Made by a program: the position numbers and the translations under genes. A DNA stretch of 64,000 nt from Paramecium pentaurelia. Its lineage: Eukaryota > Ciliophora > Oligohymenophorea > Peniculida > Parameciidae. Shown here piece after piece: positions 12,806-25,313 of the stretch. How positions within the stretch are numbered: the first letter of the stretch is position 1; each line of letters starts with the position of its first letter. The stretch lies in the NCBI GenBank assembly GCA_905183005.1, contig CAJJDO010000077.1, positions 402,152 through 466,151 of the forward strand, read 5' to 3'. Under the pieces are notes generated by a model that was not told where the DNA came from, did not search any database, and was given only the letters and a program-made list of their open reading frames with translations.

Positions 12806-15484
12806 TCAAAAGTGAGGCTATATTATTTATGAAGAGAGTAAATCTCTATTTCTTATATTAATATAAGTTTTGGATAAGCCATTAATATCTATCCCTTATC
12901 TACCAATTTGCTTTTTGTCAAGAAATTTCTCTCTTAATTTGATAGAGTTGGAACAATTATTTTAGGGCATGTAAGTCTAATATTCTCTCATTTGATCAAT
13001 TTCATTGTAGTGAAACTAGTATATAAAATAAAGATAGTAAATAAATGAATTCTCTTTAAAAATTAATTCCTTAGTAACTTCCTTATTATTATGATCCATA
13101 ACAAAGTAATTTTTTGGATGAGACCCTTTAGAAGATTGATTAAAGACATATCTACTAGATTTTCCTCTCATCATTGCTAAAGTTGGAGGTCCAGTATTGG
13201 TTGTTGGATTAGTTTAAGGTAAAAGATTAGATCCTTAATTTTCAATAGGTTGATCTTCACTACTCTTAATTTCTATTTAGATTGCCTATTATTATTATTA
13301 AGTATTTGGACTTTCTTCAGAATGTTTCTGAATTTCTCTAATTACTTCATGAAATGAACTCTACTTTTCCAAAAACTCTTCTACTGCTTATGTGATTTAT
13401 TATTATATAAATAATGACTTAATCTTATTTCCCATTCTAACAAATGCTTTTCGATTTTGAAATGGATATTTTCTTTATTCTCTTATTGATATAATTTGAG
13501 GATCTGGTTTATAGTTGAGCAAAGGACAATCAATATTTGAATGAGTATACATTTTACAGAAATTGCAACTTTATAAAATCACATAGTAATTTGAATTAAG
13601 TATTAAATTATCTTTGATATTATGAAACCTTTCAAAATCTTTATTGGAAGATCTTATAATTTTTAAAAATATATCTCTTTTAATTTAATAAACTTCAGAG
13701 AATCCTATGCTTTAAGCACAAGTTTTAGTAGAAAGACCTGTAAAAAATTAATATTCTCCAAAAGTATTAGTAGATTTAATTATTTATAATACTTTTCCAC
13801 TCTTTTCTTCTGTTATTTAAATTTAACCTTCTTTTATATAATATCTATGAAATATATTTTTTAATAATTACAAATTATTATCAATTTAATCTTGGTGATA
13901 AATATAATCTCCAGGAGTGAATTTTAATTATAAAAGATTCTAAGATACTTCTGATTAAGTTTGTTTAGTAAATTAAGATGTGATTATTTTTATTTTTTGC
14001 ATAATATTCATTTACACATTAGTTTATAATTCTTACTTTAATTAATTAGGTAAATCATTAATAATTTAGTTTACATCCTCATTATTCTCTTTAGATTCCA
14101 TTTCCACTTAATATTTGATATAATCTCTTACTCTACTTTGAATCTATTGATCTACTTAACTTTATCTCATATAAGAATTCATTAAAATGAGAGATCTTTT
14201 ACATTTATATTTAGCATCCTATATACTCTTAAGAATCATTCCAATTGAACTCATTGAATATCCAAACATACAACTTGATAACAACATTAGTAAATTTACT
14301 GTGACTAATTCTGCTTCATTTTATGGTGTAATATCACCATAGCCAACAGTGACCATTGTCATAGTAGCCCAATAGAAAGAATGATTATATTTAACTGAAA
14401 TAGGTTTATGTAATAAATTGTAATGTATTAACCAACAGTTCTCACTATCTGATGTAATATCACCAACATGATGAAATACACAAGCCATAAAATGAGCAAA
14501 GAAATATATCATCATTATTAAGGTAATAAGATCAACCAATTAATTAACAGCACCTTATAAATATAGAGATTCTATGAAATTTTCATAATTTCGTTTTACT
14601 TTTAAAATTGAAATAGTTAAGAGAATAACTGTTATTATCTCATTAGTCACAGGTATTTAATGAAAATCAAAATACATTAAAAACCACATTGTTAAGCTAA
14701 TTAGATCTTCCAGTAATTGTCCTTTAAAGTAATATTATATTATCTCCAACTTATCAAAAATAATTTCTCCTTAAATCATAATGGGTCTATTCAAATGGAT
14801 GATTATATCAATTATGATATGAATAATTAAAAACATTTCTGCTGCACTATAACTTTCATCATCTACAAATGATGATACAAATGGACAAAGCCATAAACTA
14901 AAACAATGAAAGAATGTTGCACTCACATCCCATATCATTACTAATTAGCTTCCTGGTGCAAATATATTCGTAGTACTATTCTAATTTTAATCTGATTATT
15001 ATGACAATATTTTTACTTTAGTATTTTGTTTTATCAACTTTAGATTATAGATAGCTTTCTTAATTTAGTAAGTACTTATTATGTTATGACAAAATATAGG
15101 ATTTCATTAATAAAGTATTTGCAAACTTTTAAATAAGTTAATTCTACTACATAGTTCTTAAAATGGACAATCCTTCAAATTTTTTTGATTATTCAGATTT
15201 CCTCTTGCCTAACTTTTATTATTTTATAATAATATTACTTATTATGTTCTTGTGGATTTCCTTCTTGCAATATTTAAATTTATAGTTTTCTTTTTATCTG
15301 CAGTTTCGTGTATACTCATCTTTATACCTTCACTATTATTTATCTTTAGCTACTGCTCAGATTCTATTGATAATCTCGAAGGTGATCTATCTTTTTCATA
15401 ACATTTGAATGGGTGAGGATCATGTCTCAAGGCTGGACCCATTGCATTCTCTAAAAGATTTCTACTACTGCTTTATGAAAGCAT
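12806..15484 (-). CDS. Six-TM potassium channel with CNBD-type domain and CCHC zinc knuckle
   Basis: About 873 residues starting at the ATG complementary to 15482-15484. The pore reads ATMTMVTVGYGDITP. S6 and C-linker (SIGMILKSI, then SRVRDYIKY) and a CNBD fold (FTPGDYIYHQD; FGEYQFFTG; STKTCAQSIGF) follow. Here the FGE of the phosphate cassette is retained, but the arginine is replaced by lysine. CNFCKMYTHSNIDC, the CCHC knuckle, is encoded at 13526-13567. Two introns near 15040-15150 (about 25 nt plus 17 or 32 nt) restore the N-terminal frame; the second is uncertain. The tail is rich in Gln, Ser and Pro. A 77-bp gap separates it from the next channel gene on the same strand, as expected of tandem duplicates. 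Confidence 0.86.
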
Positions 15485-15505
15485 TTAATTATCGTTTATA
15501 AATTA

Positions 15506-15745
15506 ATGATTGCTAAAATTATTACTAACTTTTATCATAACCTTTCAAATTTCAAAGATTTCTATGGTTATGAAAAAAACTATTTTACTCCAAATTTGAT
15601 CCAAACAATCAATAAATCAAACAAAACTTATTATATAATCATTTTATTACAAATCATAAGAGAAAAAATACTAAAATATTTAAATAATTATCTAGTTCAA
15701 TTATAAAAATAAGGAAAAAAATATAATTCATTTATAAAAAATTGA
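15506..15745 (+). CDS. Possible small protein of 79 residues
   Basis: An open frame from ATG 15506 to TGA 15743 encodes a polar N-terminal half (NFYHNLSNFKDFYGYEKNYF) and a more hydrophobic C-terminal half. It lies in the divergent spacer upstream of the third channel gene. No family is recognised and the window is very AT-rich, so it may be chance. Confidence 0.22.
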
Positions 15746-16015
15746 ATATCCTTACTTATAAGAATTCTTATTAAAAAGATATTATTAACATAATTCTTAT
15801 ATATTATATCAGACAATCCATAAAAGTATTATATCCTCGTAAAATCTTTGTATTATATATATGCATTCTATGTATCTTAAATTGATATCAATTCTTCAAA
15901 ATAATTATAAAATTCTATATATTATAAAATAATATAATAAGTAAATCTTAATGGCTAATCATTTTATAATTTAATTGAATTAGAATAATTGGCTTCAGTG
16001 AAACTAGTTTTAAAA

Positions 16016-16621
16016 ATGCATATCAATACTGTATAGTTTAAGAGTAAATGAAGAATAAACAAACAAAAAAATGATAGAAAAAATTGCTCTATTATAAAAA
16101 ATTTATCAGAATCCAAGAATAATCACAAATAACTCAAAAATATTTATGAAAAACTAAAATATTAGTCATCCTTTTATTAAGAAATAACTGTAACATTAGC
16201 TTATTAATGGAAAGTGCATAAGTTGTTTCAATTGATTAATAAATGGAACAGATTTATTGATAAATGTAGACTTTAGGTGTTAAATGTCTATTTTTTGGAT
16301 GAACTATTTCTTTGTAGTACTGCTTTTAATAGAAAGGAGAGATTTAAGAAAATATTCTAGAATTTATATTCTGAATTGATTTCAACTATGATGAGTGTGG
16401 CATCAATGTAATAAATGAAAAGAGATTATGTAATTCCAAATTAAAATATGACCTATATTAGATAGATATTTATCATATTTCAAATATCTTTAATGTATTT
16501 AAAATTTTAAGGTTCTCTTAATGCTCTTAGTAAATTATATCTATATTTTAAATGCCATCCTGTATTCATGATTCGAGAATTATAGATGTAAGCAACTGAT
16601 TGTTATCTTAAGAAATATTGA
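16016..16621 (+). CDS. Unresolved small gene, unknown function
   Basis: The frame from about 16050 to TGA 16619 looks coding (KWNRFIDKCRLQVLNVYFLDE and onward), but an in-frame TGA near 16049 has to be removed by an intron. An 18-nt GT..AG candidate exists (starting about 16038), which is unusually short, so the start at ATG 16016 is tentative. The frame is open further upstream to 15746 without an ATG. The 3' end overlaps the minus-strand gene that ends at 16480 by about 140 bp, so one of the two 3' ends may be wrong. No family recognised. Confidence 0.35.
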
Positions 16622-17492
16622 CTATTAACTTTAATTTAAATATTTTACCTAAATATTCTAAAAGTTTAATTGAATTATTTTAGTTTTTCATCCTCACAAT
16701 CAACCCACAATTCCCTTAATTATTGGATATTTGTCATCTTATTTTTTTTCTCTTTCAATATTTACATAAAATCTTCAAATTCTCTATTATCCAACAATTT
16801 CAAACCTATGTCTTTATTTTAAGTAATATAACTGATAATCGCTTTTGAAAAATTTTTAGTTATATTTTTTGTATCATTGACTTTATTGATTTTCTTTGAT
16901 TTTTTAACTAAGAATGAATGATCTGACATCTTCTCATCATTATCTTATTCTTCTGAATGAATTGATTGTGATTCATCAGCCTTACCTGAGAAAACGAAAA
17001 ATTTGTCTTTCATCTTAAAATGTTAGGCTTATTAGTTATTCTGTCTAGGATGAGTAAGATATCTGTCTTGACTCTACATAATAGAATTTATTCTCTAAAA
17101 TTTTATTTCTTAAGAATAATGAGGAGCAATACTTTAGAACGGTGAAACTAAATATCAGAATAGTAATACAAGGTATAAATGGTATTTAAGGCTTTAAAAA
17201 GGAGAATTATCCAAAATTACTATCTGTAGATTCTAAGACTTTAGCCTTTTTAAGATTTATTTCATCCTTAAAGTGGACCTTAATAAATTTAATTTTGTAT
17301 CGTACATAAAAATGAGTTCCTTAATATGGCAGCACTATTATATTAGATTTTTTCTTATTATTTTAATGACGTAGAAGATTATTGAAACATTTAATAAACT
17401 AGCATTATACTTTTTAAATATGATCCATCTATATAATATATAAAAATATACTCTAATTCTTGAATCTGCTCCATCGAAACTTCGATAGACAT
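16480..17492 (-). CDS. Protein with one membrane segment, unknown
   Basis: About 300-308 residues, start complementary to 17490-17492. The N-terminus MSIEVSMEQIQELE is followed by a basic stretch (VRYKIKFIKVHFKDE), then one membrane segment (IPFIPCITILIFSFTVLKYC), then a charged C-terminal half. The frame needs introns of about 23, 35 (or 17) and 28 nt, and a 27-nt in-phase one is possible near the end. The region is open and protein-like on this strand throughout. I do not recognise a family; the layout (soluble N-half, single TM, charged tail) would fit a type II or tail-internal membrane protein. Confidence 0.55.
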
Positions 17493-17622
17493 TCTATAAT
17501 TAAATTTATTATTATAATATTTGATTTTGAAAGCTTTCCTAACTCATAAGATTCCCTATCATATCGTAGTTTTTGATTAAATATTAAAATATATATTAAG
17601 TTTATTTTCATTATTGCATAAA

Positions 17623-17908
17623 TCATTCAAAGATGAAATTCTTCCTTCCTACTTCAGCCTAGTAAACTGGACATAAATGATCTACATCTTAATAATCATC
17701 CATCAATAATGGAATTACACAAGCACTAATAAACAAAAATGATCATCAGTATTACCATAACAATTTAGTTAACATTATTAAGGCTATTAATAATTAACCC
17801 TTTCCAATCTTCAATAAAACATATTTTTAAATTTGATTGTTACAATTAAAACAATAAATTTAAGTGATATCGTCTTGTAAATTAAATATTCTAAAGTTTT
17901 TATGGCAT
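17623..17908 (-). CDS. LITAF-domain-like membrane protein, 5' end unresolved
   Basis: The conserved core reads YCFNCNNQIQK, then a hydrophobic stretch (LLIALIMLTKLLCACVIPLL), then MDDYQDVDHLCPVYQAEVGRK and a TGA at 17623. This matches the LITAF/SIMPLE layout: CX2C, membrane-inserting hydrophobic helix, then HxCPxC with a DV-H lead-in. A 30-nt intron splits the hydrophobic part. The second cysteine of the last motif is tyrosine. LITAF proteins sit on the cytosolic face of late endosomes and lysosomes. Upstream of the CX2C motif I cannot find an in-frame ATG, so the start given is only the nearest ATG; another exon is likely. Confidence 0.5.
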
Positions 17909-18165
17909 CACTAACTCAACTTCAGTGTTATTACAAATTACTTCTCTTTTTTATCATAATACAACAAATTTTTGATTCAATATAATACTTTTTTTATAAA
18001 TAAAATTTTTCCATATTTTTTATTTTCTATTTATATTGAAAGAGTATTATAAACATAATCATGAAATAAAATCTCATGATAGATGAAAAAAGAATAATTT
18101 AGATGGAAATGACTCATATTTTATTACAAAATAAACTATTGTAATTATTATGTGTAATATAATTT

Positions 18166-19565
18166 TCATCTTTTTGAAGACTTTTTAAGTAAAGCTTTAT
18201 GCTAATAATTTTCTAATTTCTCTTTCTAAGACTCTGTATTGATAATTTCACATTACTATTAATTCTTTTAATCTATTGAATTTTACTTTGTTGTTTGGTT
18301 GATTTATTTATTATTTAATCCTTTATCCATATCTCGCTCTGATTTTGAATCAATAATACTAATATCAAATTCATTATTTTCTAGTTCTTCTTATTCTTTT
18401 CTTTCAAATTATTCCAAATTACTGTTATTAGGAATAGTAAATTATTTAATTATTGATTTCTTTTTTTTTCTTGATTAATTCTTATTTTCATTAATTGTTT
18501 CTAATATAGATATCATCTCTTTAGTATTATTTTTCTCATTTTAAATTTAAAATTTATGCCAATTTTGTATTTATTAAAGAGAAGCAGTTGCTAAAAAATC
18601 TTTATATTTTTCATCTGTTGTTTAGTCTCTAAGACGATTCCTAATTTATCTAACACATTTTCTTATTTAACATTCTGTATTCCATTTAGTAAAAACATAA
18701 GAATGACTATTAAGATTTTCATAACGTTCTAATTTCTCAATGATTGTTAAAAAGAATATATTTTATTCTTCATTAATACCTTTATTGATTAGATCATTAA
18801 TTTTATTCTTGATTTCATAAAGTTTTAAATCAATAATTTTATTTATTGGTGTTCCAATTTTAGCAAGATGATAAACTAAGGACTCTTTAGATAATCCTAA
18901 GTCTATTAGATCATTAATGAAGATTTGATAATATTCAATATACAAATCTTAAGATAAATTTGGATAAGTTTATTTATGAGGATTTAGAATTTACATCTAT
19001 TCATGAGACAATGGAAAATTGAGTGCTCTTACAATTTTCCTAATCAATTGGAGATCTTTGTCTGTTTTGTAAATATCTAAGAAAGAGAAACAAAGTTCAA
19101 GAGTTAGGAAGGAGGTATTGTGATTAAGTAAATGTAAATACAATCTTCTAAGAGTACTCATGTAGGCTTCTAGATTATTCAATTCTAATTAATCATAGAT
19201 ATTTGGTAATTTGGTAATACAATCTTTCAAATATTGATGAAGAACTGAGGATTAAGATATAAAAGATTACCATTCTTTGATTGCTATTATTGTATATTGA
19301 GTGCTTTTTCTAAATCAAATAATGGAATAGCTTATGATATTCTATTATCGTTTTTTGTAGATTCTTTGTTTTTCATAATTTCTTTTGTTGCTATAGTTGA
19401 GAGATTGTACACATGGTCTTTAGAGAAGTGATGGATATAGAGGGTTGCCTTTTCTGGTTCTACAATTGGGAATCTTATTTGACATGCATAACAGAAAATG
19501 AAATGTTGATCTTTATTGATTTCAAATATGATTTTGAACAGTTGTTCGATTGTGAGTTTTTCCAT
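18166..19565 (-). CDS. Hydrophilic protein with possible N-terminal zinc-finger-like motif
   Basis: About 457 residues, start complementary to 19563-19565, one 26-nt intron ending in CAG. Near the N-terminus CYAC is followed about 17 residues later by HHFSKDH, a C2H2-like arrangement that could bind zinc. The middle is helical and leucine-rich (EYYQIFINDLIDLGLSKE). The C-terminal third is lysine/glutamate/glutamine-rich and looks disordered or coiled coil, ending KSSKR before TGA. I do not recognise the family. Confidence 0.65.
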
Positions 19566-19729
19566 TGAAAAAACTAAATATGTGGATTGTCTTTTGAATT
19601 ATGTAATGATTTATTTGGATTTTATTACAAATATTAAATTGATAATTGTAGAATGTATATATAATAAATATTTATATAAAATTAGTGTATATAATTTACA
19701 ATAAATAAATAATATTTGAATTTGAATAA

Positions 19730-22700
19730 ATGAATTGGTAACACCCATTCGTTGATGTTTTTAAATAATTTGGTGTATTTGAAATAGCACATACTCAATC
19801 AAAAGGTTAGGTTTCAGTTGTTTAAGTAAATATGTAAATTGATTAATAGGATAATTAAATAGGAAGAAAGATAATAAGATTATTAGGAGCAATATCAGCA
19901 AATAATATGGTATAGATTCCAGATCCATGTTAAGGAATCAAACAATTAGGATTAACTGGTAGATATATTTATATTGAATTCATTCCAATCAAAGGTAGAT
20001 ATTTTACTATGCATTTTGATTTGTAAATTAAAGACAGAGATCCTTTGATCAAATTAACAGTCTCTAATATGTATGATGTTCATAAAGTATTCATCAATAT
20101 AATTAATTTAATAGGTTTAACAATCTTAACTCTTAATACCATACCCAAAAAATTCTCCCAACAAATGGACTATATTAATTTTAGATGTTGAATACTTTTT
20201 GGGTAATTTTGGATTACTACCAAGCAGTTTGTATAAGTCTTTCAAGGGAATTCATTCATTAAAATCATTTCAAATTTGTAGTTCCATGAACATTAGAGGA
20301 ATCTACACAAGTGATAATCTCTATGATTGGGAAACTATGCCTAAATAAATGTTATTTAAATTGGCCAAAGGATAAAAATGGACAGAAGAATATCAAATTG
20401 CATATTGGCCTGCTCTAGATGTCCAACCTCATATTTTCAAATAACCTTTAGTGGAAGTAACTACTGATATTTTAGATAATCTAATGAAAATATAAGAAAA
20501 TAAAGAGAAGTATAAATAGGAAACTTAGAAATCTTTTAAATAAGGTTAAGTTTAACATAATACATAATAAATAGAGGAATTAGTGAAAAGGAGACCTGGT
20601 GATTAGAATGTAGCCTAAAGTAAATCAGTAGATGCACAAGATCATCCACTTTAACCATATCCAATATAATAATTAGATAAAATAATAGGATTTACAGTTA
20701 ATTCATGTCCTGATATTAAATGGGGAAGACAAAATGAAACATAAAAATAAATAACATATGCAGCAGGATAATTATTGGTTTAAAGCAATATTTAAGATGG
20801 TAAATAGAAGTTTTTTATGGGACATTCTAAAGCAATATCATGTTTGGATGTAAGTAAAGATGGAGAATGGTTAGTAAGTGGATAGAGTGAAAAGAATGCA
20901 ATTATAAGAATATGGAAGAATAATTGTGATTGTTTAAGTGCATTTGCTACTCCATATTCATAATTGAATTATTTATCATTTAGTTAAGATAGAAAAATGT
21001 TAGTAACTGTTGGATAGGATGAACATAATAGAGAAATTATTATTGTATGGGGATTAGAAAAAATAGAAAGTAGTAGAAAACCTATATTATTTGCTAAATA
21101 AACAAGTTCATGTAATATATTGGCAATCAAATTTTCACCTGTTGATAATAATAAAATACTCTCTTGTGGACATGAAAATATTAGATTTTGGAGAATCAAA
21201 GATGAACATCTTCCTGGAGCAAGTGTTGTATTAAATCATCATGCCAGAAATACAACATTTACTAATTTTGATTTTGAATTTAATTATGAAGATTAAAATG
21301 TTAGTAACATTTATTTTGGATCTAAAAATGGATATTTATTTTAAGTTGCTTATTAAAGTTAGAAATTAATGTAAGTATATAAAGTACATAATGATGCAGT
21401 TACAGCTGTATGTTTATCTGCTGGATTTTGTATTACTGGTAGTTTAGATTAATATCTTAGAGTTTGGCCATTAGATTTTAATGAATTTTATATTGAAGCT
21501 AAACATGAAGGAATAATTACTTCATTGGATATATCAATTGATGGTTTATAAGTAGCTTGTGGTACATCAACAGGAGGATTAGGTATTTTAGATATTAGTA
21601 GTCATCATTACAAGACTATTATTAGATCACATACTAATGTTATTAATTAGATTTAAGTACATCCATTTTCTAAATTATTAATAACATTATCAGAAGATTG
21701 TACAATTAGATTATGGGATATTGAAAAATCTGATTAAGTTTATGAATTTACATTTCCATAAGATGATAAATGTGTTTGTTTATCATCATCTCCAATTGGA
21801 ATGTATTTTGCAGCTGGATTCAAATCTGGAACTCATAGAATATTTGATATTGAATAGACATCTATTCTTGTTGAAGGAAAATATCATGATTTAGAAATCA
21901 AATGCATATAATACAGTTCTAATGGATAATAATTAGTTATTGGTGATGCTAAATCAATCTATAAAATATATGATGTAAGTAGAGATTATTAGCCTATTAA
22001 AACTATTTAACATTCAATATAATCTTAGAATGTTTGTGGTTAATTTTCAAAAGATTCTGCAATTTTATCACTGATTGAGAATTCAACCAATATTGAATTA
22101 TGGGATACTTCATCATTATAATAAATTTTAAAGATTTAAACAAGATTTACTTTGAAAATATTGAAATGGGCAGAAAATAATGTAGAATTATTATGTGGTA
22201 CTACAGATGGAAGAATTATTATTTATGGAATTGAAAGAGTTAATGACACTATTACTGCATATTATTTAAGAGAATAGACATTTATGCATAAGTAATCATT
22301 AAATGATTTTGTTGTATCACCAAATATGAAATATCTATTTTCTGTAGGTGCTGAATAATATTTAAAAGTTTGGGATTATGAATTTTAAGTTAAAGGACCA
22401 GGATCTTGTTAGGTATTTATTGGTCATTCCTCATAAATAAATTCTATTGATTGTGCTGATAATGGTAGTACTATTATTACTGCAGGTGGAAAAGAAGGAA
22501 TATTTATTTGGAAATTTTTAGGTTATACAGGTAAAAATGAAAGATTGATTAGAATGGAATAAGAATAATTAGTATAATAATGTACTAAAATTGATATGTA
22601 ACAAGATTAATTTGAATAATAAGATTAATAAGATGAATAAAATGAAAAATTAGATGATTATTATGATATTTAAGAAAATAATGAAAATCTTTAACCTAAT

Positions 22701-23847
22701 AAGGATGCTCATTTGCATACATTTTAATAAAGCTAATTAGTAGAAATGTTTAGTTTAGTTAGACAATTACCTTAAAAAGAAGAATAAGAAGAAGAATAAG
22801 GATTGGCAAACAAAAATGTCAATACACCATTTAAGCCTGATCATTTTAAACCATCTAGATTATAATAAGAATTTAAACCTATTACTTTTGAATTTGAAAG
22901 ATAAATTCTAAATAGAAGGATATCAAGAAGTCAACTTAAAAAATAATAGAATAAATAATATTAATCTACTTAATTACCTTTCAGATAATATATTTTACCT
23001 CAAATAAAAGGATAATCTTAATAACCGACTTTATCTTGTAAATATATGGTTGGCTATAATACTAAAACACATGATAATATCATATGGTGTTAATCTTATG
23101 GTTGGTATGCATATACATCACAAAATTTTATTATCTTTGAGAAATTATAATAGGAAAGAGAATAATAAATTTTGAGTTTTGATGCTACAGTGAGTGTGAT
23201 TTACCTTGATAAAACATAAAAGCATTTAATTGTTGGTCTTGCACAGAAAGTACAGGATGCTGCTCCAATATATGTTTTTGAAATCTAAAATAATGCTAGT
23301 CAATTAGGATTTAAATAAATTGCTTAAATGAATTTTCATACATAAGGAGTTCATCAAATTTTACTAACTGAAGATGAAAAATATTTAATTTCTGTAGGTA
23401 ATGGAAAAGAGTGTACTGTTGTAATTTGGGATTTCATTACTAAAAAATTAATAACTTCATCATATACATTGGATAGGATTAATGATATCAAAATATCAAA
23501 ACATTCATTTTCTAAAGAAAGAATAATAGAATTTGCAACAGTTGGTAGAGATCAAATATATTTATGGGCTTTTACAAAAGATCATAAATTAGAATATTTT
23601 GATGTATTCTTTCCTAAGAATATTAATACTAATGAACTTGAAGAAATAACTACATTTGATTATATAGTTTATGAAGGAAATAAAAATAAATAATCATCAT
23701 AATCATTAAATTTATCAGATAGAGTATCTTTTGATAATAGTTAATAATCATAAACTGTAAAAACTGAAGAGATACTTTTGGAAGAGGGTTCTAAAAATTA
23801 ATTATCATTTCCTCAATTATAATAAGAACCAACATAAGAATCAATGA

Positions 23848-23882
<35 letters not shown>

Positions 23883-25262
23883 CAATAAAATAAAAATTAA
23901 ATTACTTAATTACTTATGTTAGGATTAAAATCAGGAGAAATTGTAATTATGAAATATGGAGAATTTAAACCAATATATAGAAAATAAATTACCAATGCTG
24001 AAATCACTTATCTTAAAGTGAGTTAAGCTGCAGGTAAAATTATTTTAGGTAGTACAGAACATTCCTTTTTTATTATGGATATAAAAACTGTTTTAACTTT
24101 GTAATCATTTTTAGATTCTGGATTTGCTTTTTAGAGAATGTAATTACCTGCAATGGTTTCATCATATGTATTAGATCCCTTTTATACTTAAGGAATCTTT
24201 GGATTAAGTAATGGTAATATATATTTGATATCTTTTACAACAAAACAATATTTTCTTTTAAATGCTTCAAATTGTGATTAAAGTGAAATAGAAATTAAAT
24301 TATGCAAATTAGTTGAAGATAATATTTTAGTTACAACATTTAATCAAGGTATAGTTAAATTATGGAGAATGGACACAGCTGAATTATTAGTAGAATATTA
24401 ATGGGAAAAGGAAATAGTAGAGTTTTTTTATGATGCTCAAATCAAATAGATAGTATTTATATAAGAATTTGGTTAAATTAAGACTATTCATATAGATAGA
24501 TTGGATATCTATGATTAGTATTATCATATAGGTAAAGGAGGACCAGATAAAATAATTTCCTGTGTTTTTGGAATCTTTGACTCAATTCCAGGAAAGTTTG
24601 TTTTAGATGAGAGTGGTTAACTCTTCTTTTTGGAACATTTATACAAGAATTAAGAATATATAATCAGATATATCAAAGCATTAGAATTACCAAATGTATG
24701 TTAATTAGTAGAATAATGTGAAAAGAGAGTAATATTTGCAATAGAATAAGATACAGGAGTAGTTTCAACCTTATAGATAGATTATAATTCAACTAGATAG
24801 TATCCTTTTGCATTTACTCTTTTTGATTATGTTAATTTTTTAGCTAATCCACATGGAAATTTAGATAATGAATAATCATAAAAAGATACTTAAACACTCT
24901 ACTCTTCAGTTGATACTTAAACATCAATTATACCTGCACAAGGATTTGATAATGTTTATTTTGCTATTCTTAATACACTTTAATATCTTTATGGAAGAAA
25001 TTATAATAAGAAATAAATCATCTTATTAATCAATTTAAATGATTTCCCATTATATTTGTCATTAGATAATAATATTAAAATTTATGTTGTCACTTAAAGT
25101 ATTTTATATAATTTAATTTAGATGGTTCCATTGAAGTGGTTTAACCTAATGAAGGCACCAATTAAAATTAGATTCATATAAGTTAATTAAATAGTTAAAT
25201 TGATCATATTATTTGTCAGAAAAGAAAAACCAATTTTGTTATTACCAACAAAACTATTATGA
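19730..25262 (+). CDS. WDR90: CFAP20-domain plus WD40 giant protein (WDR90/POC16 type)
   Basis: About 1834 residues with a single intron at 20087-20114. The first 220 residues form a CFAP20/DUF667-like domain (MNWQHPFVDVFKQFGVFE; GLTGRYIYIEFIPIKGRYF; IYTSDNLYDWETMP). From about residue 290 there is a long series of WD40 blades (GHSKAISCLDVSKDGEWLVSG; TLSEDCTIRLWD; FIGHSSQINSIDC and others). Glutamine runs interrupt the second half. This domain order is that of WDR90/POC16, a microtubule-wall and inner-scaffold protein of centrioles and basal bodies; Paramecium has thousands of basal bodies. Human WDR90 is of similar length. The stop is TGA 25260. A glutamine run lies at 23850-23888. Confidence 0.87.
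23850..23888 (+). repeat. TAA/CAA triplet repeat encoding 13 glutamines
   Basis: Ten TAA codons, two CAA and one TAA in frame inside the WDR90-like gene. In this code they read as polyglutamine; in the standard code the same tract would be a string of stops. Confidence 0.9.
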
Positions 25263-25313
25263 ATTTTTATTAATATATTTGATTTGTTAAAATATTATAT
25301 TAATTTATTTATT

